From Armatimonadota bacterium (GTDB lineage: Bacteria; Armatimonadota; JAAZEB01), in assembly GCA_012841485.1 (NCBI GenBank), contig DUUU01000204.1, forward strand, positions 1-21,728: a stretch of 21,728 bases of DNA, given 5' to 3'. The position numbers and the translations under genes were made by a program. Of the stretch, positions 1 to 5,810 are shown piece after piece. The notes beneath the pieces are model-generated. The model did no database searches, was not told the DNA's origin, and worked only from the letters and a program-made list of their open reading frames with translations. Position 1 is the stretch's first letter; each line of letters begins with the position of its first letter.

Positions 1-49
1 CGATTACCATCTGGATGACGTGATAGCGGTTCAACTGCTCTAGGCTCAT
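1..49 (-). CDS. Partial transposase, N-terminus only (ISNCY-like)
   Basis: Reads leftward off the window edge, so only 16 codons are visible: MSLEQLNRYHVIQMVI. This resembles the opening of the N-terminal helix-turn-helix of ISNCY-type transposases, which typically begin with a short Met-x-x-x-(E/L)-x-R-x-x-(I/V) helix before a TQ-x-EAA recognition helix. I chose the ATG at 49 because a GAGAGGG Shine-Dalgarno lies about 5 nt upstream. An in-frame ATG at 73 is the alternative. The repeats at 75-121 fit the inside of an IS end. Family assignment rests on recall of a very short stretch and is tentative; the rest of the gene lies outside the window. Confidence 0.5.
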   Translation of the reverse strand, partial: MSLEQLNRYHVIQMVI

Positions 50-74
50 AGTGACCCTCTCTATGTTCTTCATG

Positions 75-121
75 GGGGTCAGATTCGCATTGCAGTTGCC
101 TGGGGTCAGATTCCCTTTGCA
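75..121. repeat. Two tandem 20-bp direct repeats, probable IS terminal sequence
   Basis: Positions 75-94 and 102-121 match at 18 of 20 bases. Both start GGGGTCAGATTC and end TTGCA, with a 27-bp period. They sit just upstream of the leftward transposase-like reading frame. GGGGTCAGATTC-type ends are common beside IS and REP-associated transposases. The repeats therefore probably mark the element's terminus or transposase-binding sites. The exact IS boundary cannot be set without the other end. Confidence 0.55.
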
Positions 122-142
122 TCCACACAAGCGCCGGCCGCC

Positions 143-171
143 TTGACAGCCGAACGCGAGGCGCCTATAAT
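143..171 (+). promoter_or_regulatory. Consensus sigma-70 promoter for the DUF2946-like gene
   Basis: TTGACA at 143-148 and TATAAT at 166-171 are separated by exactly 17 bp, a perfect match to the housekeeping consensus. Transcription would start near 178, about 28 nt before the GTG at 206. The promoter lies about 20 bp beyond the IS-like repeats. The TTG at 143 and the ATG at 170 lie inside the promoter elements, so they cannot be starts for this transcript. Confidence 0.85.
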
Positions 172-205
172 GACGGTAGATGCACGCGGGTATCGGAGGT
201 GCATA

Positions 206-592
206 GTGCGGAGAGCGTTCAGCGAAAGGAAGGGCTTCACGCGGCGCCTGATGGCGCTGGCGGTGATCCACGCCCTCCTGCTCACGGGCGCGCTCGCCAG
301 TTATCATCAGCATGGAGGGCCTCTAGCACCCGCGGGCCCTTCCTGCCATGTGGGCGCGCCCGGCATGCATCCGGACGAGTCGGATCACCGGGATTCGATG
401 GATGGATGCCTCTCCTGCCTCTGGACGCGCGCAGCGGTTGGCAGCCAGGTGGCAGCCGGCCCCGCCGTCGTCTCCTTACGGGCAGCGCAGCGGGTGGTAT
501 CCCCCGATGAGAGCGGCTATCGCCACATCGCCACCCTGAACCTTTTCTCCCGCGGCCCCCCTCCTCTTCTCTCTAAGCGCGTGGATGGATAG
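206..592 (+). CDS. Small exported Cys/His protein, DUF2946-like
   Basis: A 128-residue protein starting at GTG 206, preceded by GGAGG at 195-199. A basic N-terminus and hydrophobic segment (RRLMALAVIHALLLTGALAS, about residues 11-30) look like a signal peptide or membrane anchor. The exported part holds HQH, an isolated Cys-His, several His/Asp residues and a CLSC motif, and ends near an RGPP motif. This layout (signal, CxxC preceded by His, Arg-x-Pro-Pro tail) matches small DUF2946-type proteins, which often accompany copper/zinc or TonB-type transport genes. It has its own promoter and lies upstream of a His-rich outer-membrane protein and a Zn-type ABC importer. A periplasmic metal-binding or metal-sensing role is inferred; no function is established for the family. 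Confidence 0.65.
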   Translation: MRRAFSERKGFTRRLMALAVIHALLLTGALASYHQHGGPLAPAGPSCHVGAPGMHPDESDHRDSMDGCLSCLWTRAAVGSQVAAGPAVVSLRAAQRVVSPDESGYRHIATLNLFSRGPPPLLSKRVDG

Positions 593-613
593 AGACGGGA
601 TGCAGACCGTCTC
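592..613 (+). terminator. Hairpin at the end of the DUF2946-like gene
   Basis: GAGACGG (592-598) pairs perfectly with CCGTCTC (607-613) around an 8-nt loop and begins on the last base of the stop codon. There is no T-tract after it, so it is either a weak intrinsic terminator or an mRNA 3'-end stabiliser. It suggests the short gene is at least partly transcribed separately from the porin gene. Confidence 0.45.
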
Positions 614-935
614 CGTGCGCCCATCCTAACGCGCTCCACTCAGCATCGTTCCCGGCATCCTGCCGGTTTCCACGCCTCGCAGCGGCTCGGCGCCTGAAAC
701 GTGAGAACACAGGCTCTTTGCCTCAGCCGGTCCCGTCCCTTGGGCCGCAGGCTCCTGGCACGGAGCGATCCTCCTGGCCGGGCGGCATCGCGCGGGGCCG
801 TGGAGAGAACCCGGCATGCCATGCTGGCGGTTTGTCAACCGCGCACAGGCAAGAAACCCACGGCACAGCGCCCCGGCCTAGGCGGCTGCCGTGAGGCTCG
901 CTGGCGTGGCGCAACAGAGAGAAGAGGAGTTTGGC
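614..935 (+). other. Noncoding leader upstream of the outer-membrane protein
   Basis: About 320 bp with no convincing gene. Short open frames here lack Shine-Dalgarno sites and recognisable sequence. A perfect 6-bp hairpin (GCGGTT/AACCGC, 827-842, loop TGTC) is preceded by a GCATGCCATGC near-palindrome (814-824). I found no strong sigma-70 promoter and no core of a known metal or cobalamin riboswitch. It may hold the promoter and metal-responsive control site for the uptake genes; that is inference from position. Confidence 0.35.
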
Positions 936-2159
936 ATGTCTCAAGCACGGATGATCGCATCCCTGGCGTTCGCTGCATTCCTGACAGCAGGATCCTGGCA
1001 GCTTGCTCAGGCCGAGACCGCGCCTCCGCCTCCACCGGCCGAGGCAGAGGCGGAAGCGGAGACCGCGGGGGAAACCTCGGCGCCGGCTCAGCGCGGCGGG
1101 CGCTATCTGCAGCTTCCCGATATCAGCTTTGTTGGCAGCGCCATCGGCAAGCTATCCGATGATGACCGCGACCCCGACCGCAATCGCCTCCGGCTCGACG
1201 AGGCGGAGATTGGGATCCAGAGTTATGTCTATCCGCATGTCCGCGCTGATGCCTTCCTTGTCGCCCCCGGACACGAGGAGTTCAAGCTAGAGCTGGAGGA
1301 GGGCTATCTCACCTTCGAGCAGCTTCCTCTCCGCCTCACGGGGCACCTGGGCAAGTTTTTCGTTCCCTTCGGGCGCGACAATCAGAAGCACCCCCACTCG
1401 TGGCTCTATGTCCGGCGGCCCCTCGTCTGGCGCAACCTGGTCACCCACGAGTCGCTGACCGGAAATGGCGTGGTGCTCTCGTGGCTGGCGCCCACGCGCA
1501 GCCGCCTCTTCCTCCAGCTGGATGCCGGCGCCTACACCGAGGCGGGGCATTCGCACTCGCACGGGGAGGACGCCCACAGTGAGGGCGAGGCGCATGCACA
1601 CCACGCGCACTCCGAAATCCCCGAGGGAGCCGGCGCCAACTTCAGCGACAAGTTCTATACCGGGCGCCTCTGGAGCGGCCTTCCGATCGGCGCGCGGGGC
1701 GAGCTCGAGTTCGGGGGAAGCTGGGCGCACGGCACGACCGAGCAGATCCCTCTTCCGTCCGGCGCTCTTGGCAGCCGAAGCCTCCAACTCACCGGCCTGG
1801 ACGTCAGCTATCGCGCCTATGGCAAGGAGGCGCGACGCCTCCTCCTGCGCGCGGAGCACCTCTGGCACCGCTATCGGTCCGATCTGGGCCGAGAGATGAC
1901 GACCGGCTATTATGCCCTCGCGAACTACCGCTGGAACAAATACAACGATTTCGGCGTGCTCTACGACTGGACCGAGATACCTGGCCTGCACGGGCATCAC
2001 GAGTCCGCGCTCTCCGCGATCTTCACGCGGCAGTTCACGGAGCAGACGTACGCGCGTCTCCAGCTGACCCGAGGCGACCGCCCCGGCATGCGCAACTACA
2101 CCGAGGCGTGGCTGCAAATGGTCTGGGGGATTGGCCCGCACACCCACCAGTTAGAGTAG
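936..2159 (+). CDS. Outer-membrane beta-barrel protein with His-rich loop, metal-uptake linked
   Basis: A 407-residue exported protein. ATG 936 is chosen because AGAGGAG lies 6 nt upstream and a signal peptide follows directly (hydrophobic residues about 6-21, cleavage near AQA). The mature start is a Pro/Ala/Glu-rich spacer. The remainder alternates aromatic and polar residues with frequent Gly and Arg, as in porin-type barrels (for example the GHLGKFFVPFGRDNQ segment). A loop at about residues 204-227 has eight His with Asp/Glu between them, and the C-terminus has GPHTHQLE. The His-rich loop, followed by a Zn/Mn-type ABC importer on the same strand, suggests a channel or capture protein for zinc or a similar ion. 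There is no TonB-receptor plug, so it is not a ZnuD-type receptor. The metal is not proven. Confidence 0.7.
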   Translation: MSQARMIASLAFAAFLTAGSWQLAQAETAPPPPPAEAEAEAETAGETSAPAQRGGRYLQLPDISFVGSAIGKLSDDDRDPDRNRLRLDEAEIGIQSYVYPHVRADAFLVAPGHEEFKLELEEGYLTFEQLPLRLTGHLGKFFVPFGRDNQKHPHSWLYVRRPLVWRNLVTHESLTGNGVVLSWLAPTRSRLFLQLDAGAYTEAGHSHSHGEDAHSEGEAHAHHAHSEIPEGAGANFSDKFYTGRLWSGLPIGARGELEFGGSWAHGTTEQIPLPSGALGSRSLQLTGLDVSYRAYGKEARRLLLRAEHLWHRYRSDLGREMTTGYYALANYRWNKYNDFGVLYDWTEIPGLHGHHESALSAIFTRQFTEQTYARLQLTRGDRPGMRNYTEAWLQMVWGIGPHTHQLE

Positions 2160-2318
2160 CCCCGGTTTGCCAGGTGAGCGGACGTATCAGAAGGAGTGCG
2201 TCGGGAGCGCGCTCGGCATCAGATCTGCAATGCAGCGCGTGACGGTTCGCCGCCGGATCAAGCGGGCGAGCCTGCTTCCGACCTCTTCGACACAGCCCAT
2301 GTGAAAGGAAGAGAGAAG
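2160..2318 (+). promoter_or_regulatory. Intercistronic spacer with hairpin before the metal-binding protein
   Basis: A 159-nt gap between the barrel protein and the binding-protein gene. A 7-bp hairpin with one G-U pair forms at 2260-2277 (AAGCGGG/CCTGCTT, loop CGAG), and a small CTGCA-A-TGCAG palindrome precedes it. No clear promoter is visible. The hairpin could set relative expression or mRNA stability within one operon. The downstream Shine-Dalgarno is AAAGGAAGAG. Confidence 0.35.
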
Positions 2319-3233
2319 ATGCGTATTCCGATAGCATCTGTGATCATAGCCCTCATCGCCGCCAGCCTCCTGGCGCCGGCGTCCCGAGCAGACGCCGCGG
2401 TCGAGGTCGTCGCCACCATCCCGGAGTTGGCGGCCATCGCCCGAGAAGTGGGCAGCAGCAAGGTGCGCGTCTCCAGCATCGCGCAGCCAAACCAGGATTA
2501 CCATAAGGTGGATGCTCGCCCGAGCGACGTGGCGCGCCTGAGCCGGGCAGACGTTCTCGTGCGCGTTGGCATGGATTTCGACCTCTGGGCGGATGCCCTG
2601 ATCGCCGCCGCGCGCAACAAGAAGGTGGCCGTCGGCGGGCCCGGCTATGTCGATGCCTCGCAACGCATCAAGCGCCTGGAAGTGCCCACCGAGAAGATCA
2701 CCGGGGCCTCGGGCGACATTCACGCCCTGGGAAACCCGCACTATTACTATGACCCAGGGTGCGCGAAGGTGATCGCCCACAACATCCTGTTGGGGTTGCG
2801 CCGCGTCTCTCCTGGCGATGCCGGCGTCTTCGATGCCAACTACAAGAAGTTCATCGCGGCGATTGATGCCGCCATGCCCCGGTGGCAGCGGCAGATGGCG
2901 GTCTGCAAGGGCAAGCCGGTGGTCACCTACCACAAAAACTGGTGCTACTTCATGAACCGTTTCGGGGTGCGCGAGTTCCAGACACTGGAGCCGAAGCCTG
3001 GGATTCCACCCTCACCAGGCCACATCAATCGCCTCATCCAGAGGATGAAGCGCGAGAGCGTGAAGGCGATGGTGGTGGAGAGCATCTACCCCAAGCGCTT
3101 CCCCGAGTTCGTGGCCCGAGAGACCGGCGCTCGCCTGGAATGGGCACCCTACTCCATCGGAGTCATGGGCACTCGCGACTATATCGGGTTTGTGGATAAG
3201 ATCGTGGAGGCGTTCCACAATGCCTGCCGCTAG
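2319..3233 (+). CDS. Zn/Mn-type ABC transporter substrate-binding protein (ZnuA/TroA family)
   Basis: A 304-residue exported metal-binding protein of the cluster A-I family. It delivers Zn2+ or Mn2+ to the ABC importer encoded next. ATG 2319 follows a purine-rich Shine-Dalgarno, and a signal peptide ends near residue 26 (SRADA). The expected His ligands are visible: H62 in DYHKVDARPSD, H141 in NPHYYYDP, and H205 in TYHKNWCYF. The usual fourth ligand, Asp in a DPLG-like segment, is replaced by WAPYSIG. E254 in ESIYPKR or H135 near the second ligand might substitute. It lacks the His-rich loop of classical ZnuA; that role may be taken by the outer-membrane protein. The segment EPKPGIPPSPGH marks a subfamily distinct from E. 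coli ZnuA. Metal specificity is not readable from sequence. Confidence 0.87.
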   Translation: MRIPIASVIIALIAASLLAPASRADAAVEVVATIPELAAIAREVGSSKVRVSSIAQPNQDYHKVDARPSDVARLSRADVLVRVGMDFDLWADALIAAARNKKVAVGGPGYVDASQRIKRLEVPTEKITGASGDIHALGNPHYYYDPGCAKVIAHNILLGLRRVSPGDAGVFDANYKKFIAAIDAAMPRWQRQMAVCKGKPVVTYHKNWCYFMNRFGVREFQTLEPKPGIPPSPGHINRLIQRMKRESVKAMVVESIYPKRFPEFVARETGARLEWAPYSIGVMGTRDYIGFVDKIVEAFHNACR

Positions 3234-3999
3234 AGAGACACAGCGCGCGCCTGGAGCACCCCTCATCTCCTTTGAGGGCGTCTGCCTCGGGTATGGCTCG
3301 AAGGAGGTCCTCACCGACCTCCGCTTCACGATTCACCAGGGCGATTACATCGGCATCGTCGGCCCCAACGGCGCCGGCAAGACGACGCTTCTGAAAGCAG
3401 TCCTTGGCGTGACGCGGCCCCAGAGGGGCCGCGTCGTCCGGCATGGCGAGCGCGGGGCACACCGCTTCGGCTACGTGCCCCAGCTCAACACCATCGATGA
3501 CTCCTATCCCCTCACCGTCCTCGAGGTGGTGCTGATGGGCCGCTATCCGCTCCTCGGGCTGATGCGTCGCCCACGCAAGGCCGACCGCGAGCGCGCCCTT
3601 CACGCGCTGGAGCAGGTCGGAATCGCCGATCTAGCCCCTCGCCTCTTCCGTGACCTCTCCGGCGGGCAGCGCCAGCGCGCGTTGATGGCGCGCGCGCTCG
3701 CCTCTGACCCCTGCATCCTGGTCCTGGACGAGCCGACTAACGACATGGATATCGTCGGCGAGCGCGCCACCATGGAGCTGATCGACCGCCTGCACCATGA
3801 GAACGGCCTCACAGTTCTGGTGGTCAGCCACTTGCTCAACGTGTTGGTGCCCCATGTCTGCCGCATCGCCTTCCTGGGCGTGGGTGATTTCCGCCTCCTT
3901 CCGATACAGGAGGCCATTACGGAGGAGCACCTCGAACGGGTTTACCGAACGCCGATCACCGTCACGGAAGTGGATGGTCGGCGCGTGGTCCTTTGGTGA
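3220..3999 (+). CDS. Metal ABC transporter ATPase (ZnuC/MntB-type)
   Basis: A 259-residue ATP-binding subunit that powers the importer from the cytoplasmic face. It has Walker A GPNGAGKTT (48-56), Q-loop Gln in YVPQ (88), signature LSGGQ (146-150), Walker B ILVLDE (166-171) and the switch His in VVSH (204). All catalytic motifs are intact. The start overlaps the binding-protein gene by 14 nt and has GGAGG 9 nt upstream, so translation is coupled. Family resemblance is to the ATPases of zinc/manganese systems, including a MGRYP segment after the Q-loop. There is no C-terminal His-rich extension. Confidence 0.92.
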   Translation: MPAARETQRAPGAPLISFEGVCLGYGSKEVLTDLRFTIHQGDYIGIVGPNGAGKTTLLKAVLGVTRPQRGRVVRHGERGAHRFGYVPQLNTIDDSYPLTVLEVVLMGRYPLLGLMRRPRKADRERALHALEQVGIADLAPRLFRDLSGGQRQRALMARALASDPCILVLDEPTNDMDIVGERATMELIDRLHHENGLTVLVVSHLLNVLVPHVCRIAFLGVGDFRLLPIQEAITEEHLERVYRTPITVTEVDGRRVVLW

Positions 4000-4011
4000 C
4001 AGGGGGAGTGG

Positions 4012-4857
4012 ATGCTGGCTTCGATACAAGAAACGTTCGCCGCCGACTTCATGCAGCGGGCGCTGCTGGCTGGGATGCTGGTAGGTGCCCTCTGCGGCTA
4101 CCTCGGCGTGTATGTGGTGCTGAAGCGGATCGTCTTCGTTGGCGTGGCCCTGGCGGAGATGAGCTCCGCAGGCGTCGCCCTCGCCTTCTGGGCCGCCACC
4201 ATTCTCGGATTCGCCATGGAGGAGCATAGTCCCCTCACCATGATCGGCGCTCTCGCGCTGATGCTCGTCGGAGTCCTCCTCTTCTCTCTCCGCTGGACGA
4301 AGACGGTGCCTCACGAGAGCACGATTGGCGTGGGCTATGCCGTCGCCGCCGCCGCCGGCCTCATGCTGATGTCGCACAGCGCCAAGGGCGAGGCGCACGT
4401 GATGCAGCTCATGTTTGGCAACATCCTCTACGTCTCCTCGCGCGAGATCTGGGAGTTTGCCGCCGCGGCCGCGCTCGTTGCCCTGGTCCACACCCTCTTC
4501 GCCAAGGAGTTCCTCTTCGTCTCCTTCGATCCAGAGACGGCCAACGCGCTCGGCTACCGCACTCGGTTCTGGGAGATGCTCTTCTACCTGACGCTGGGTC
4601 TCACCATCGCCTTCGCGATCCGCGTCGCGGGGGTGCTCCTCGTCTTCTCCCTGCTGGTCCTGCCCGGGGTGACGGCGCTGCTCCTGACGCGGCACCTGCG
4701 CCGGGCGTTTCCCGTCGCCATCCTCGCCGGAGTGCTCCCCATCGGCATCGGCCTCACCCTCTCCTACGCGCTGGACTTCCCATCCGCCGCGTCCATCATC
4801 ATGGTCTCCTTCGTGTTCATGTTGCTCGCCGGCGGTGCTCGTCTTGTGAGAGGGTGA
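4012..4857 (+). CDS. Metal ABC transporter permease (ABC-3 family, ZnuB-type)
   Basis: A 281-residue integral membrane protein with about eight hydrophobic segments and short loops. Family hallmarks include the N-terminal MQRALLAGMLVGALCGYLGVY-like first helix, a VLKRIVFVGVALAE segment, and the C-terminal helix series around GVLLVFSLLVLPGVTALLL. GGGGGAG precedes the ATG, and the gap from the ATPase stop is 12 nt. It forms the translocation channel with the preceding ATPase and binding protein. It is the last gene of the unit; the next promoter starts 20 bp after its stop. Substrate is assigned by context only. Confidence 0.9.
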   Translation: MLASIQETFAADFMQRALLAGMLVGALCGYLGVYVVLKRIVFVGVALAEMSSAGVALAFWAATILGFAMEEHSPLTMIGALALMLVGVLLFSLRWTKTVPHESTIGVGYAVAAAAGLMLMSHSAKGEAHVMQLMFGNILYVSSREIWEFAAAAALVALVHTLFAKEFLFVSFDPETANALGYRTRFWEMLFYLTLGLTIAFAIRVAGVLLVFSLLVLPGVTALLLTRHLRRAFPVAILAGVLPIGIGLTLSYALDFPSAASIIMVSFVFMLLAGGARLVRG

Positions 4858-4877
4858 GGCGGCCACGGTTCTGGGCC

Positions 4878-4906
4878 TTGTCAAACGGCGGCAAGTCTGC
4901 TAGACT
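4878..4906 (+). promoter_or_regulatory. Sigma-70-like promoter for the BtpA unit
   Basis: TTGTCA at 4878-4883 and TAGACT at 4901-4906 are 17 bp apart, giving 5/6 and 4/6 matches to consensus. The likely start near 4913 leaves a leader of about 97 nt before the ATG at 5010. It separates this unit from the metal importer. Confidence 0.6.
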
Positions 4907-5009
4907 GACGTGAGGGGTCACCCGGGAGCGCGCGGGGCAGCCACGCACGAGCATGCAGTGCGAGCGGACTCACCAAACCTGCGCCCGCTGCGTTCCTGGA
5001 GATGGGGCT

Positions 5010-5810
5010 ATGGATTTCCGCACTCTCTTTCGGGCCGATAAGCCGGTCATCGGGATGGTACACCTGCTCCCCTTGCCGGGCAGCCCCGGCTGGGGCGGCA
5101 GCATGGAGGCGGTCCTCGAGCGCGCCCTCGCCGATGCTCGCGCCTGGGCTGAGGGAGGCGCCAGCGCGCTCCTCGTCGAAAACTACGGTGATGTCCCCTT
5201 CCACCCGGAGAGCGTGGAGCCCCATACCATCGCGGCCATGACGCTCGCGGTGGCGGCCGTGCGCGAGGCCACCGCTCTTCCGGTGGGCGTGAATGTCCTC
5301 CGCAACGACGCCCGCGCCGCTCTCGGGATCGCCGCCGCTACCGGCGCCCGCTTCATCCGCGTCAACGTCCATACCGGCGCGATGGTGACCGATCAGGGCC
5401 TCTTGCAGGGCCGGGCGCACGAGACGCTCCGCCTCCGGCGCAGCCTGGGAGCGCCGGTGCTGCTCTTCGCCGATCTCCTCGTGAAGCACGCCGTACCCCT
5501 CGGCGAGGCCCCGTTAGAGCAGGCCGCGCACGATGGCTTCGAGCGCGGGCTTGCGGACGCCCTGGTGGTCTCGGGGATCGCGACCGGCCAGCCGACCCCA
5601 CTCGCGGATGTGCGCCGCGTGAAGGATGCGCTTCCGGAGGCCCCCCTCCTTGTTGGAAGCGGCGTCACCTCCGAGAGCATCGCGGGTCTCCTCCGCGTCG
5701 CCGACGGCGTGATCGTCGGCTCGAGCGCCAAAGTGGATGGTCGGGCCGAAAACCCGGTGGATATGGATCGCGCGCGTGCCCTGATCCAGGCCGCGGGGAG
5801 GGCGCGATGA
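5010..5810 (+). CDS. BtpA/SgcQ family TIM-barrel protein
   Basis: A 266-residue cytoplasmic protein. Family signatures are clear: IGMVHLLPLPGSPGWGG (about 14-30), LLVENYGDVPF, GVNVLRNDARAALGIA, FIRVNVHTGAMVTDQG, DALVVSGIATGQP, and LLVGSGVTSESI followed by DGVIVGSSAKVDG, which looks like a C-terminal phosphate-binding region. BtpA was named for photosystem I assembly in cyanobacteria, but most homologues occur in non-photosynthetic bacteria, often beside sugar genes; SgcQ lies in an E. coli sugar operon. No photosynthesis gene is seen here. I use the ATG at 5010 rather than an upstream in-frame one because GGAGATGG precedes it and the barrel begins directly. The reaction is unknown. Its ATGA overlap with the next gene suggests a shared carbohydrate role. 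Confidence 0.87.
   Translation: MDFRTLFRADKPVIGMVHLLPLPGSPGWGGSMEAVLERALADARAWAEGGASALLVENYGDVPFHPESVEPHTIAAMTLAVAAVREATALPVGVNVLRNDARAALGIAAATGARFIRVNVHTGAMVTDQGLLQGRAHETLRLRRSLGAPVLLFADLLVKHAVPLGEAPLEQAAHDGFERGLADALVVSGIATGQPTPLADVRRVKDALPEAPLLVGSGVTSESIAGLLRVADGVIVGSSAKVDGRAENPVDMDRARALIQAAGRAR

Noticed and set aside
650..900. Possible cobalamin or other metabolite riboswitch upstream of the barrel protein
   Set aside because: Short pieces resemble riboswitch or RNase P segments, but the conserved cores are absent on both strands.
1287..2147. Long open frame on the minus strand opposite the barrel protein
   Set aside because: It is antisense to a gene with signal peptide and Shine-Dalgarno. 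High GC makes long empty frames common; it has no recognisable motifs.
3631..4884. 417-codon open frame antisense to the ATPase and permease
   Set aside because: Its sequence is almost all Glu, Asp, His, Gly, Arg and Gln without any fold-like pattern, and the plus-strand genes are certain.
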